A DNA stretch of 64,000 nucleotides from Hahella sp. Lineage in GTDB: Bacteria > Pseudomonadota > Gammaproteobacteria > Pseudomonadales > Oleiphilaceae. The notes under the pieces are model-generated. The model saw only the letters and a list, made by a program, of their open reading frames with translations. It had not been told where the DNA came from and searched no databases. Shown one piece after another: positions 34,577-45,218 of this stretch; the stretch's first letter is position 1, and each line of letters starts with the position of its first letter. A program made the translations under genes and the position numbers. The stretch spans positions 18,134-82,133 of the forward strand of contig JANQMN010000071.1 in NCBI GenBank assembly GCA_028280065.1. Reading direction: 5' to 3'.

Positions 34577-35752
34577 ATGGTTAAATATATTTCTAGGGCT
34601 TTTCTGTTTTTCCTCTTTTGGTTTTTCCTCATAGCGCAAACCTTTACGGTATTCGCCAATCAGGATGTCGGGGATTATCAGGCAACGCCGAATTCTCCCG
34701 TCGCGAACTGGATTGCGCATCCGCCAGCCGATTACCAATACAACCATCAGCCTTTTCAATGGAAATTTGCCCATCCGGCCCCGCCAAACTCAGTCTTACC
34801 AGCGGTTTGGGAGGCGGGCTTTGCCTGGTTGAAGCAGACCTCAAATAGTGCTCTGGAAATCACCGTATTCGGCGGCGGCACACTATACGGCGTGAAAGGA
34901 GGATTTAAGGCGATCCGTTCTTCCATTGCCGATTTCGGTACCTGCTACACAGCGTTTGAAGCAAAAGGATTCGAGTTAACCAAGACTTTCCAGCTGCCCT
35001 ATGTCGCGCCATCCAACCCCTACCTAACTGCCCGGATTATCGCGGAACTAATGCCGACCAGACTAAAAAAGGAGTTTCAAAAACGGGGGGTTTATCCAGG
35101 ACATATCATTCCCTTGCGCCCGCTAAACCTGATGAGTAAAAAACCCATCCGTTTGCCAACGGACTTACGAGGCAAAAAAGTGGTGTCATTTATCAATGCA
35201 CCCGGCGCGGCGTCTACTTTGGGTTTTTCGGAAGTGAGAATTCCATTCACTGAAATTTACACGGCATTGCAATTGGGAATCATTGACGCTGTAATCTGGT
35301 CGGATTTGGGTTTTGTTCCTTTTCGGATTTACGAACAAGCGAAGTTCTATACCGATATAGGTATCGCTCCTCTCACCATTGAAACCTGTATTAACCGAAA
35401 AAGTTTTGACCGCCTCCCCAACCCACTGAAAAAGAAAGTCAGTACTTTCCAGCAACAGATACTGGCCGCATTCATTGATCGAATGGAGCACTTCCACGAT
35501 TACTCGCAAGCAACCCTGCACCAGAACGATGTGACATTTATTAAACTCAATAAGGACCAGCAAACAGCCTGGAAAAATGCCTTTGCACCAATTGTCGACC
35601 GCAGTCTTGAGACCTGCGAGCGCCGGGGTAAAGACTGCGTTGGATTAATCCGCGAGATTGGCCGTCTTGAAGAAAAATACCGGAATCTCAACGATAAGGA
35701 GCTAATGGAATTGCTGCTAAAGCAACCGGTCAAGGGGGCGATTGATTTCTAG
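34577..35752 (+). CDS. TRAP transporter periplasmic solute receptor (DctP family)
   Basis: This 391-residue protein starts at ATG 34577; a TTG 36 nt upstream would only lengthen the pre-signal region. The signal peptide runs to about residue 30 (VFANQD). DctP-type features are WKFAHPAPPNSV, GGGTLYG, IADFGTCY, the central DLRGKKV and the ALQLGIIDAVIWSD region where the family keeps its substrate-binding region. Length is slightly above the family norm (about 330-360). No permease genes are next to it; the only DctQ and DctM genes in the window are at 3282-5076. Substrate unknown, probably a carboxylate. Confidence 0.82.
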   Translation: MVKYISRAFLFFLFWFFLIAQTFTVFANQDVGDYQATPNSPVANWIAHPPADYQYNHQPFQWKFAHPAPPNSVLPAVWEAGFAWLKQTSNSALEITVFGGGTLYGVKGGFKAIRSSIADFGTCYTAFEAKGFELTKTFQLPYVAPSNPYLTARIIAELMPTRLKKEFQKRGVYPGHIIPLRPLNLMSKKPIRLPTDLRGKKVVSFINAPGAASTLGFSEVRIPFTEIYTALQLGIIDAVIWSDLGFVPFRIYEQAKFYTDIGIAPLTIETCINRKSFDRLPNPLKKKVSTFQQQILAAFIDRMEHFHDYSQATLHQNDVTFIKLNKDQQTAWKNAFAPIVDRSLETCERRGKDCVGLIREIGRLEEKYRNLNDKELMELLLKQPVKGAIDF

Positions 35753-35773
35753 TTTTACACCAGGCAAAAAAAC

Positions 35774-36205
35774 CTATACCGTACTGACACTGCGTTTCTC
35801 TTCGGCAGTCAATAACGTAATCTCATTGTAGGCTCGCAGTTTTTCCTCACTGCTGTTCATGGCATTCAATACATAGAAGTTGAACTCGGTACTTGAGTCA
35901 AGGCGGCGCAATAGTTTTTTCCGGGTTCTAATATATCCGGGTTCGCCGATTACCGAATGCACGGTCCCTTCCTGATGCAGCAGCTCGTCTACTGAGCAAT
36001 CGAGGATCTGGCAAATGGTGATTAATTTATCGACCGGGGGCATCACTCCACGAGGTCCGGAACGTTCATACTTAGCATATTGCCGGGGACTAATCTGCGC
36101 TAACTCGGCTAACTCACGAATGGACATCTCTCTTAACTTTCGTCTTTGCTTTAAGCGTTCTGCCAGTTTCTTTACATTCGCATCGTACATTGTGCAATCA
36201 TCCAT
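35774..36205 (-). CDS. XRE-family transcriptional regulator
   Basis: This 143-residue protein has an N-terminal HTH_3 domain (about 10-75): LAERLKQRRKLREMSIRELAELAQISPRQYAKYE, given here in parts as the recognition region SIRELAELA-ISPRQYAKYE. The C-terminal half (about 80-143) has no recognised domain. An ATG at 36190 is an alternative start that would remove five residues. A pair of 9-bp direct repeats (36253-36277) lies 48 bp upstream, a possible autoregulatory operator. It converges with the TRAP receptor gene, with 21 bp between the stops. Confidence 0.85.
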   Translation of the reverse strand: MDDCTMYDANVKKLAERLKQRRKLREMSIRELAELAQISPRQYAKYERSGPRGVMPPVDKLITICQILDCSVDELLHQEGTVHSVIGEPGYIRTRKKLLRRLDSSTEFNFYVLNAMNSSEEKLRAYNEITLLTAEEKRSVSTV

Positions 36206-36252
36206 CTACGAATTGTATCCAATTACCAAATAGCCGTTTTACATCTAGCATT

Positions 36253-36277
36253 ATAGGACATATAAATAATAGGACAT
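36253..36277. promoter_or_regulatory. Direct repeat ATAGGACAT, possible XRE operator
   Basis: ATAGGACAT occurs at 36253-36261 and 36269-36277, a period of 16 bp, upstream of the XRE gene. A direct-repeat pair near a small HTH gene is a typical operator arrangement, but this is inference only. The rest of the 36206-36511 gap is AT-rich, with no gene seen. Confidence 0.4.
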
Positions 36278-36511
36278 TTTCCGGCATTTTATAGTTCGCC
36301 CAAATCACTTTTTTCGCCTGATATCATTTATTATTACCTGTTCCCTAGAATCTTGCCAGTACGCCGCAACTTCGCCGCTTAATGGGCTCTCTCATCAACA
36401 AAATAGGCAACATCAGACATAACACTTTGCTTTTTCAAGATGCTATTTTAAAAGCGGCAAATAGAATAAATAATCTATGCCATTTTTTTGAATAAAGAAG
36501 TTAAAGAAGAA

Positions 36512-36922
36512 ATGGAATCTAAAGAAATTACTATTCTTCTGGTGGAAGATAATCCAGACCATCAATTGTTAGCGAAAATGGCGATTAAACGCCTGGAAAA
36601 AAAATTTAGCCTTATAGTATGCGATGATGGGGAAACGGCAATCGAGAAACTGGAAAAAGGCCTCATTCCGGATGTGATATTGCTGGATGTGGTTCTAATG
36701 AACGAAGTGAACGGCTTCGATATCGCCCGGCACATCCGTCAGATTCCCCAACTGGAAGAGACCTGCATTATCCTCTACACCGGATACGAGAATCCGGAAT
36801 ATATTGCGAACTCCAAGCAAGTCGGCGCTTTTGCCTACCTTCTGAAAGACGACGACATGTCTGTTACTGTCACTAAGCTCAAACGAATAATCGAAAGCTG
36901 GCAAAAGGAGCGGAAATCATAG
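36512..36922 (+). CDS. REC-only response regulator
   Basis: This 136-residue single-domain receiver has acidic pocket VEDNPDHQ, phospho-acceptor Asp in VILLDVVLMNEVNGF, and the switch Thr (LYTGYE). The usual Lys lies in YLLKDDD. No output domain is present. I chose ATG 36512; a TTG at 36488 would add eight residues but has no Shine-Dalgarno. It is a stand-alone gene between the XRE and PPTase genes. It may receive phosphate from the REC-less giant kinase or another unlinked kinase; no partner is adjacent. Confidence 0.88.
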   Translation: MESKEITILLVEDNPDHQLLAKMAIKRLEKKFSLIVCDDGETAIEKLEKGLIPDVILLDVVLMNEVNGFDIARHIRQIPQLEETCIILYTGYENPEYIANSKQVGAFAYLLKDDDMSVTVTKLKRIIESWQKERKS

Positions 36923-37016
36923 CCCTCAGGCAGCCGATGAGTAGTTGCCAAGATTTCTACCTCCACCCACGTAAGGAAGTGGTGATACTAAAAAAAGAAA
37001 TGGTTTAAGTAGCAAA

Positions 37017-37814
37017 TTGAACATTTCAGACCAAGAAGTACATTTGTGGTTCATTCTTAACGAAGAAATTCAGGAGCCGGAAGTTCTCTTACGATTAGGC
37101 AGTCTGCTTAATGCGGCGGAAGCGACTCAGCAAAAACGATACCGCAATCCAAGTCTGCAACACCGGTACGTTGTCACCCATGGGGTATTGAGGTCATTGT
37201 TGTCTGCCTATGAACCCCGCACCTCTCCCCAGGACTGGAAATTTCTGTATAACCAATATGGCAAGCCCTATCTGAATACCGAACCTCATCAGGTACTTTT
37301 GCGATTTAATATTTCGCACACGGATAAAGTAAACGTTATCGTCTTTGGCCTGATCGATGAAATTGGCGTTGACGTGGAGCATGTAGAGCGCGAACTAAAC
37401 TATGACGCGATGGTCAATAACTTGTTTTCTTATCAGGATATTGCCGAGCTTTCCGGATTGGAAGGCGAAAACAGAAAAAAGCGGTTCTTCGATATTTGGA
37501 CATTGAAAGAGGCCTACATAAAAGCATGCGGCATGGGACTGTCCATACCTTTGGACAGGTTCTATTTTTCATTTTCAGATCCGGACAGGATTTCCATCGG
37601 CTTTGATCAGGGTTGTGACGAACGTCCGGAGGCTTGGCAATTTTGGCAAGTACAGCCAACGGAATCCCATATTGCGGCGGTAGCGTTAAAATCACATCAT
37701 CCAAAGCAATTAACTGTGCGAAAACTTGATGCTAATGTCTTGAACAGCTTGTTTTCCAGTCGGATGAAAATGGAACAGCGGGCTTATTCTTCAGGACCGA
37801 AGCAATCGGAGTAG
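37017..37814 (+). CDS. Sfp-type 4'-phosphopantetheinyl transferase
   Basis: This 265-residue protein matches Sfp/Gsp-type PPTases: FNISHTDKVNV, GVDVEHVERE (Mg-binding Asp and Glu) and the WTLKEAYIKACGMGL signature (catalytic Glu and Lys). It transfers phosphopantetheine from CoA to carrier-protein Ser residues. In this window the only NRPS/PKS carrier domains are the PCP (Ser1016) and ACP (Ser2039) of 13159-20238, so it is the likely activating enzyme although 17 kb away. The start is TTG 37017, because no ATG or GTG occurs between the upstream in-frame stop and this codon; no strong Shine-Dalgarno is visible. Its 3' end overlaps the convergent nifQ coding region by 31 bp. Confidence 0.9.
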   Translation: MNISDQEVHLWFILNEEIQEPEVLLRLGSLLNAAEATQQKRYRNPSLQHRYVVTHGVLRSLLSAYEPRTSPQDWKFLYNQYGKPYLNTEPHQVLLRFNISHTDKVNVIVFGLIDEIGVDVEHVERELNYDAMVNNLFSYQDIAELSGLEGENRKKRFFDIWTLKEAYIKACGMGLSIPLDRFYFSFSDPDRISIGFDQGCDERPEAWQFWQVQPTESHIAAVALKSHHPKQLTVRKLDANVLNSLFSSRMKMEQRAYSSGPKQSE

Positions 37815-38383
37815 GCTGCACAGTGGCCGCAACTCGGCGCGCGACAGACGTAACTGCCTTGCTGTTCACAAAGCTGCTTATAGAAGAATTTTTTCCACTT
37901 CATATCCTGGCTATTGCGCTGCGCCAAATTGGGAAAATTCGCTACCAGCAAGTCGCTGAGCACCTTTCTATTGACCAGCCCCATATCACGCCAAAGGTGA
38001 TCGCCGCCTAGGCACCCCGCAGCAACGATTGAGGCCATCCAGAGCTCCGACGTCCCCCGGCTGCGTCTATTTGCGATCAAGAGCTCCCGAATATCCCTAT
38101 ACTCGTCAATACGCATTTCCATTAAGGTCTGGCGGAGATCGTCCTTTGCGATTTCACGGTCGGATAGTATGGAAAACTGTGTCCGATAGTGACTATAAAA
38201 GGCCAAGTAATCAGAGGCTTCCATGCCTAAACGATAAGGCAAGCAGGTAAGCCCTTTTCTTTGACTGGTGAGCACCATCTGAAAAATTGCGGAATTGGAT
38301 AGTCCTTCAGGGGCAGTTTCCATTGTGGCAATGCGTTCCAATGCGCGTATCAATAGGCCATGCGACGCTAATACTTTGGACAT
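37784..38383 (-). CDS. nifQ: NifQ, molybdenum donor for FeMo-cofactor synthesis
   Basis: This 199-residue protein ends with the diagnostic NifQ cysteine motif C-x4-C-x2-C-x5-C (CRAPSCGHCAAYSDC, about 180-194). Family knowledge: NifQ carries a Mo-Fe-S cluster and supplies molybdenum to the NifEN/NifH step of FeMo-co assembly. It is the last gene of nifB-fdxN-nifQ on the minus strand, 24 bp after fdxN, with GGAG upstream of its ATG. Its stop region overlaps the opposite PPTase gene. Expression is expected from the NifA/sigma-54 promoter upstream of nifB. Confidence 0.93.
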   Translation of the reverse strand: MSKVLASHGLLIRALERIATMETAPEGLSNSAIFQMVLTSQRKGLTCLPYRLGMEASDYLAFYSHYRTQFSILSDREIAKDDLRQTLMEMRIDEYRDIRELLIANRRSRGTSELWMASIVAAGCLGGDHLWRDMGLVNRKVLSDLLVANFPNLAQRNSQDMKWKKFFYKQLCEQQGSYVCRAPSCGHCAAYSDCFGPEE

Positions 38384-38407
38384 TCAGAGGCTCCTTTCTT
38401 ACCGAGA

Positions 38408-38686
38408 TTACCGGGCTTGTATTTCCTGCATCGCCGCCTCCAGTTTTTCCGGCGAAATACCAGTGAGAGAACCTGCCGGATTCATGGCCCTTCCCAGTGA
38501 GTCCAAGATAGCCTCCTCTATGGGACAAATGCTGGCACACTGTGGATTTGCGTAGTCACCTTCACATTCGGTGCATTTATTGGGGGCAATTTTGAAGTGG
38601 GTTGATGTTGCATAGATTGCTTCGCTGGGGCACAGATCGACACAAGCCCAGCAGTTTACACAAGATTCAACAATGGACAGCGCCAT
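38408..38686 (-). CDS. fdxN: FdxN-type 2[4Fe-4S] ferredoxin
   Basis: This 92-residue protein starts at ATG 38686, with GAGGAGA eight nt upstream; a longer frame to 38710 would place that Shine-Dalgarno inside the gene. It has two cluster motifs: CVNCWACVDLCP, and CTECEGDYANPQCASICP with the 8-residue spacer typical of nif-associated ferredoxins. FdxN supports NifB by supplying electrons or clusters for NifB-co synthesis. It lies between nifB and nifQ, as in Azotobacter-type clusters. The upstream nifB stop is 46 bp away. Confidence 0.92.
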   Translation of the reverse strand: MALSIVESCVNCWACVDLCPSEAIYATSTHFKIAPNKCTECEGDYANPQCASICPIEEAILDSLGRAMNPAGSLTGISPEKLEAAMQEIQAR

Positions 38687-38732
38687 TTTTAAAAGTCTCC
38701 TCGCTGACAAAATAAATGCCAGGCCAGTTGCA

Positions 38733-40265
38733 TCATGCTATAGCCTGAGCGTCACTGCTAAGCCGGCCTTCCGCCATACCAGGCCTGGTTTTGTCGAAGG
38801 CTCCGGTTGCTATCATTTCCTGATAGACCGCGCGCACAGCATCTTCGATCGGTTCCATGGCATATTCTCCATTGGGTAGAATGCCCGCAGCTTCCAATTG
38901 CTCCCAGGGCTCAAAGCCAATTTTTGCACAAAGGACAACTTCACAGCCCTGTAGAGAGCGGATACTGCCGGCTAACGCAGATTCTTTCTCTCCGCAAGTG
39001 CCATTGCCAATGCAATACTGGTCCACCTTCCGGTGGCTGATAAATCGAACGCCCTTTGCCGAAGCTTCGTAAACCAGAAATTCTTTTGCATGACCAAAAT
39101 GTTGATTAATCAGACCTTGGCCACTGGTTGCAATTGCCATTAATACCGGACGGTATTGCTTGGCAGGTTCCTCTGCTACGGCGCCCGAACTCAGTCGGGC
39201 CTTTTTTGCCTGTTTTTCCGCCAATTCCTGTTCAATTCCGGCATGTACTGCGGCCCGGACCTTCATCGCTTTGTCATAGTCAATGTCCATGGCTTCTATC
39301 TTGTCGAGAGTAAACTCTTCTCCACGGTCTTCTCCCAATAATCCAACTGCATCGGCGCGGCACTGACGGCAGTGCCGCATCATGTTCATATCTCCGGCAC
39401 ATTCATCCTGTAAATCCTGCAACTCCTCGGGTTCGGGTCCGCGCTGTCCCATTACCCCATAAAAAGTGCCGTGTTCCGCCTCGGAAATAAGCGGCATCAC
39501 GTTGTGCAAAAAGGCACCCTTTTGCTTGACGATACGGCTCACCTCTTTCAGGTGTTGGTCATTGACACCGGGGATCATGACGGAGTTGACCTTAACGAGA
39601 ATGCCCCGTTCGACTAGCATTTCGAGACCTTTCTGTTGCTGTTCAATCAGAATCCTTGCGCCCTTTCGGCCAAAAATTCTGCGCTTATTCCAAAAGATCC
39701 AGGGGTAGATCTTCGCACCGATCTCCGGATCAACGGTGTTGATGGTAATGGTGACATGATCGATATTGTGTTTTGCCAGCTCGTCGACACAGGCGGGCAG
39801 AGCCAAGCCATTGGTGGATACACAGAGTTTAATATCCGGGGCTTGTTCAGTTAGTTGACGAAAAGTTTCGAAAGTGCGTTGCGGATTTGCCAGCGGATCG
39901 CCCGGTCCGGCGATACCCAACACCGTCATCTGCGGAATATTTGCCGCAACGGCTTTGGTTTTCTTTACCGCCTGATCCGGCGTTAACAATTCCGAAACGA
40001 CTCCCGGACGGGATTCGTTGGCGCAATCGTATTTGCGATTGCAGTAATGGCATTGAATATTACAGGCGGGAGCGACGGCGACATGCATCCGGGCAAAATA
40101 ATGATGCGCCTCTTCGGAATAACAAGGATGGTTATGCACTTTTTCCTGAATATGCTCAGGTAAATGCGCCAGTTGATCATCAGTGCTGCCGCAAGAACCC
40201 GCCGAGCATCCACCGGCGGCGCTATCTGCTGCGCTCGATGAATTGCCAATGACACTTAGTTCCAT
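38733..40265 (-). CDS. nifB: NifB, radical-SAM NifB-co synthase
   Basis: This 510-residue protein starts at ATG 40265, preceded by GAGGAG; an upstream in-frame ATG at 40304 lacks a ribosome site. The radical-SAM core has the CNIQCHYC triad, followed by LGIAGPGDPLANP. Further Cys residues (CAGDMNMMRHCRQC) fit the auxiliary cluster region. The C-terminal 110 residues (VLMAIATSGQGLINQHFGHA, then FLVYEA) form the NifX/NifY-like domain found fused to NifB in proteobacteria. NifB builds the 8Fe-9S-C precursor of FeMo-co, needed by all nitrogenases. The gene heads a nifB-fdxN-nifQ operon behind a sigma-54 promoter and two NifA sites. Confidence 0.96.
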   Translation of the reverse strand: MELSVIGNSSSAADSAAGGCSAGSCGSTDDQLAHLPEHIQEKVHNHPCYSEEAHHYFARMHVAVAPACNIQCHYCNRKYDCANESRPGVVSELLTPDQAVKKTKAVAANIPQMTVLGIAGPGDPLANPQRTFETFRQLTEQAPDIKLCVSTNGLALPACVDELAKHNIDHVTITINTVDPEIGAKIYPWIFWNKRRIFGRKGARILIEQQQKGLEMLVERGILVKVNSVMIPGVNDQHLKEVSRIVKQKGAFLHNVMPLISEAEHGTFYGVMGQRGPEPEELQDLQDECAGDMNMMRHCRQCRADAVGLLGEDRGEEFTLDKIEAMDIDYDKAMKVRAAVHAGIEQELAEKQAKKARLSSGAVAEEPAKQYRPVLMAIATSGQGLINQHFGHAKEFLVYEASAKGVRFISHRKVDQYCIGNGTCGEKESALAGSIRSLQGCEVVLCAKIGFEPWEQLEAAGILPNGEYAMEPIEDAVRAVYQEMIATGAFDKTRPGMAEGRLSSDAQAIA

Positions 40266-40379
40266 TATTCCACTCCTCGCTAATGAATAAGCCGGCGTCG
40301 CCACTGCCTGCCGGAATGTTCAAGTCCGCATTGAATCGCCAAACCAATTGGGTATTTTTACAATTTACCAACTTACTTG

Positions 40380-40398
40380 GTGCAATCTGTATGCCTGG
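40380..40398 (-). promoter_or_regulatory. Sigma-54 promoter of nifB
   Basis: On the minus strand the sequence reads AGGCAT-ACAGA-TTGCA. The invariant GG (40395-40394) and GC (40383-40382) are exactly 10 nt apart, as sigma-54 (RpoN) requires. The element is about 115 bp upstream of the nifB ATG. Confidence 0.85.
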
Positions 40399-40456
40399 CC
40401 AAAAATATTCGCAATTTATTGTTTTTATTGACTTTACCATAAACTGAGTTACACAT

Positions 40457-40472
40457 TGTCATGGTCGTTACA
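40457..40472. promoter_or_regulatory. NifA upstream activator site 1 of nifB
   Basis: Exact TGT-N10-ACA, about 60 bp upstream of the -24 element of the nifB promoter. The motif is palindromic, so strand is not assigned. Confidence 0.8.
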
Positions 40473-40489
40473 ATGCTTTGCCAACAATT

Positions 40490-40505
40490 TGTGGAACTAA
40501 CAACA
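40490..40505. promoter_or_regulatory. NifA upstream activator site 2 of nifB
   Basis: Second exact TGT-N10-ACA, 33 bp (about three helical turns) from site 1. The rest of the 40266-40649 gap between nifB and nifA has no gene I can support. Confidence 0.75.
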
Positions 40506-40649
40506 TTTGTTTGTGAGTGCCAGATTGAGAAACGGAGGATCGAATTGGTGTTTATAAAGGGAGAAGATATTGATGAGCCGAGTTCTTATTTTTGTTTTCT
40601 CCAGGCTCAGGCTTTCGATTGGAGGCAAAGTGATAATAAGGTAAGCAAG

Positions 40650-42224
40650 TTAAATTTTTCGCATATTGATATTGAGCGTTTGAATCCGATAAGCGATTTG
40701 TCTGGGAGTCATGCCCAATAGCCGGGCGGCTCTTGCCTGCACCCAACCGGCCTGTTCGAGGGCAGCGGTTACCCGTTCTCGTTCATCAAGATTCTGGTCA
40801 TTCAGATCCACCTCCGGCACGCTGACTCTTGAAGGCGCCATTCCGCCAGGTTCAAAGTTACTCAGGGATATGACATCCAGATCAATAGTATCCTGCTCCG
40901 TCATCACCGCTGCCCGTTCCAGGCAATTTTCGAGTTCCCGGACATTTCCCGGCCAGTGATAGTTCATCAAGGTCCTTATAGCGCCATCGGTGATTTTCAG
41001 TTTGCGTTTTTGCTGTTTGGCAATTTTATTCACCAGAAACTCCGCGAGTTCAGGTATATCCACCAACCGTTCACGTAACGGAGGCAACTGGATCGGCATT
41101 ACATTCAGGCGGTAATACAGGTCTTCCCGAAACCGGCCTTCTTCCACTTCCAATTGAAGATTCCGGTTGGTCGCCGCGACGATGCACACATTGACTTTTA
41201 TCGTCTGATTTCCACCGACCCGTTCCAATTCATTCTCTTGCAATACCCGCAGGAGTTTTGCCTGGAACATCGGAGAAATTTCGCCTATCTCATCTAAAAA
41301 CAGGGTGCCTTGGTCAGCCTGTTCAAATTTACCCTGACGCTGTTTGATCGCACCGGTAAACGCCCCCTTTTCATGGCCGAATAATTCGGACTCCAAGAGG
41401 TTTTCCGGCAAGGCGGCACAATTGAGTTTGATGAAGGGTTTGTTACTGCGCGGGGAGTTGTAGTGGATCGAACTGGCAATCAGCTCCTTCCCGGTGCCTG
41501 ACTCTCCCAAGATCAATGCGGTGCTGCCCCACTTTCCGACGCGTTTGACCTGATCGTAAACCCGTTGCATGGCATCAGTCCGCCCCACCACCATTTTGTC
41601 GAAGCCGTACTTCACCCGCACTTCACGGCGTAGTTCGTCCCTTTCTTCAAGAAGGTTTTTGCGTTTGTCTTCAACACTGCTGGCAAGTTGAATATGGGTG
41701 ACGATCAGATTGGCGACCATGCGCATAAAACGAGTGAGTTCCTGCAACGACTCATCTGCGGGCTGAGCCGGCTGCGCGGCTAATACGCCAATGGTGGTTC
41801 CATCGGCGGTGTTGATCGCCACCCCGATAAACGGCAGCTCGAAATCGTAGATATCCAATTTATGTAAAAAGTTTGGTTCGCTGGCAATGCGCCCGAGCAC
41901 GATGTCGGTGCCGCTGGCAAGAATACGTCCGATAATGCCTTCGCCGCTGCGATACCGAATACCTTTCGATTGTTTTGCCAGCATATCTTCTTCGCTATGC
42001 AAGGCACTCACTCTTACTTCCGACTGTTCCGGATCCGATACGGTGACGATACCGTGACAAAGCGCCATTTCCTCGTCCAGCACCTTAAGCACTTGGGTAA
42101 GGGTTTCTCCCAGATCAAGCGAATGACCTAAAATGCGCGATACTTTATATAATGCATCCAGCTCTTTTTCGATCAAATTCCGTCGACTGGTTCCAATGTC
42201 TTCTTTCAATGAATATGCATTCAT
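40650..42224 (-). CDS. nifA: NifA, sigma-54-dependent activator of nif genes
   Basis: This 524-residue protein has a GAF domain (about 25-180), then an AAA+ domain (about 210-440) with Walker A GESGTGKE, the sigma-54 contact loop GAFTGA, and Walker B (TLFLDEIGE). The C-terminal Fis-type HTH (about 485-520) is [22 protein letters not shown], given as [16 protein letters not shown]. The linker between AAA+ and HTH has no Cys pair, unlike oxygen-sensing NifA of alpha-proteobacteria, which fits control by NifL. It binds TGT-N10-ACA sites. AGAGGACC lies upstream of the ATG. It is co-directional with nifL, 89 bp downstream of it. Confidence 0.96.
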   Translation of the reverse strand: MNAYSLKEDIGTSRRNLIEKELDALYKVSRILGHSLDLGETLTQVLKVLDEEMALCHGIVTVSDPEQSEVRVSALHSEEDMLAKQSKGIRYRSGEGIIGRILASGTDIVLGRIASEPNFLHKLDIYDFELPFIGVAINTADGTTIGVLAAQPAQPADESLQELTRFMRMVANLIVTHIQLASSVEDKRKNLLEERDELRREVRVKYGFDKMVVGRTDAMQRVYDQVKRVGKWGSTALILGESGTGKELIASSIHYNSPRSNKPFIKLNCAALPENLLESELFGHEKGAFTGAIKQRQGKFEQADQGTLFLDEIGEISPMFQAKLLRVLQENELERVGGNQTIKVNVCIVAATNRNLQLEVEEGRFREDLYYRLNVMPIQLPPLRERLVDIPELAEFLVNKIAKQQKRKLKITDGAIRTLMNYHWPGNVRELENCLERAAVMTEQDTIDLDVISLSNFEPGGMAPSRVSVPEVDLNDQNLDERERVTAALEQAGWVQARAARLLGMTPRQIAYRIQTLNINMRKI

Positions 42225-42313
42225 AAAAGGTCCTCTTGTGACCTATGTACAACTTGATCCCGCACCGGCATGAATGAATTTTAGCGCCGGCAACTCTCTT
42301 CTACTTTTTCTTC

Positions 42314-44002
<1,689 letters not shown>

Positions 44003-44320
44003 TTACTCATTATTGATTCGACCAAGTGCAGCCAATCAAACTTCAAATGCGTCGAATCACCTTAGCCAGTCCCTGTAGAAAATCCGCATAGGCATTTGCG
44101 CCGCTGGCCCGGTACCTATTAAAGCTGCCGGAGCCTCTCACACAATCTAAAAAATCCTGGCCTCGGAACGATTGGAGCAATTTAGGTGCCGTAAACCTTA
44201 CGAACATACTTTTATCCAATATATTCAGTGCATTAGGGAAAATCTAAGAACACAAACGGAAATCGTGGCAGGTCTGATATCAACTAAAATTGCACCATCT
44301 TGGTGAAGAGTTGTAGGGAT

Positions 44321-44336
44321 TGTAGGAAACACAACA
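44321..44336. promoter_or_regulatory. NifA upstream activator site 2 of rnfA
   Basis: Exact TGT-N10-ACA (TGT at 44321-44323, ACA at 44334-44336), 44 bp from the other site; about 153 bp upstream of the rnfA -24 element. Confidence 0.75.
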
Positions 44337-44364
44337 ATTCACCTTACTGTGCTAAAACCGGCTA

Positions 44365-44380
44365 TGTCAGGTATCCAACA
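44365..44380. promoter_or_regulatory. NifA upstream activator site 1 of rnfA
   Basis: Exact TGT-N10-ACA (TGT at 44365-44367, ACA at 44378-44380), about 108 bp upstream of the -24 element, a usual distance for looping by NifA. Confidence 0.8.
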
Positions 44381-44487
44381 TATTGTCGGGTGTTAAACGT
44401 CATCGACCCTTTCCAACAAGCCAATCGACACCGAAAAAATCCAGTAAAACTCCCGGATATAGAGGCTTTTGGCGGGTCGCTAACGCG

Positions 44488-44503
44488 TGGCATGCAAAAT
44501 GCA
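44488..44503 (+). promoter_or_regulatory. Sigma-54 promoter of the rnf operon
   Basis: TGGCAT-GCAAAA-TGCA, with GG at 44489-44490 and GC at 44501-44502, exactly 10 nt between them. The predicted start of transcription is near 44514, about 50 nt before rnfA. Confidence 0.85.
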
Positions 44504-44566
44504 AAATCACCTTCAAAAGCGCACCCTGCCGCAACTTAAGTGTGCAGCACAACTAATCTTGATGTG

Positions 44567-45145
44567 ATGGATATGGAGATACTCTTAATTATCATCGGTA
44601 CCGTACTGGTCAACAATGTGGTACTTGTCCAATTCCTTGGATTATGTCCCTTCATGGGTGTATCCAACAGCATCTCCACGGCCATGGGGATGGGCTTGGC
44701 GACAACCTTTGTACTGGTGCTTTCCGCAGCTTGTGGCTGGTCTATCGAGCATCTGATTCTCAAACCGCTGGGGTTGGAGTATCTGCGCACGCTCTGCTTT
44801 ATTCTGGTGGTTGCCGCCACTGTCCAGTTTACCGAGCTTTATCTGCGCAAATTCAGTCAGGCTCTTTACAAGAATTTGGGTATTTTTCTACCGCTTATCA
44901 CCACTAACTGCGCCGTCCTTGGAGTCGCCCTACTGACGATTCGTGAGGAGTTCAGCTTTTTCGAAAGTCTCATATACGGCTTTGGCGCAGCACTTGGTTT
45001 TTCCATGGTGATGGTGATTTTTGCCGGACTCCGGGAACGGTTGTCGATGGCGCAAGTTCCTGCGTTATTCGAAGGTACGCCGGTTGGACTGATAACCGCT
45101 GGACTACTTTCCATGATTTTCATGGGTTTTACCGGCTTGGTTTGA
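44567..45145 (+). CDS. rnfA: RnfA, electron transport complex membrane subunit
   Basis: This 192-residue membrane protein has six hydrophobic segments and the RnfA/NqrE pattern: [22 protein letters not shown] at the N-terminus (quoted in parts: [17 protein letters not shown]) and a mirrored [10 protein letters not shown] in the middle. It pairs with RnfE around a membrane [2Fe-2S] cluster. Start ATG 44567 fits the usual RnfA N-terminus; ATG 44573 is equally possible, while the earlier GTG at 44540 would add nine residues. The Rnf complex uses ion-motive force to drive electrons to ferredoxin or flavodoxin, here presumably for nitrogenase. Confidence 0.95.
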   Translation: MDMEILLIIIGTVLVNNVVLVQFLGLCPFMGVSNSISTAMGMGLATTFVLVLSAACGWSIEHLILKPLGLEYLRTLCFILVVAATVQFTELYLRKFSQALYKNLGIFLPLITTNCAVLGVALLTIREEFSFFESLIYGFGAALGFSMVMVIFAGLRERLSMAQVPALFEGTPVGLITAGLLSMIFMGFTGLV

Positions 45146-45218
45146 TCCCTGTCGCCATTATCGCGAATTAAGATAAAACTAGCCTCACCGAACGACTACA
45201 GCAAATAGGAGATCCGCT

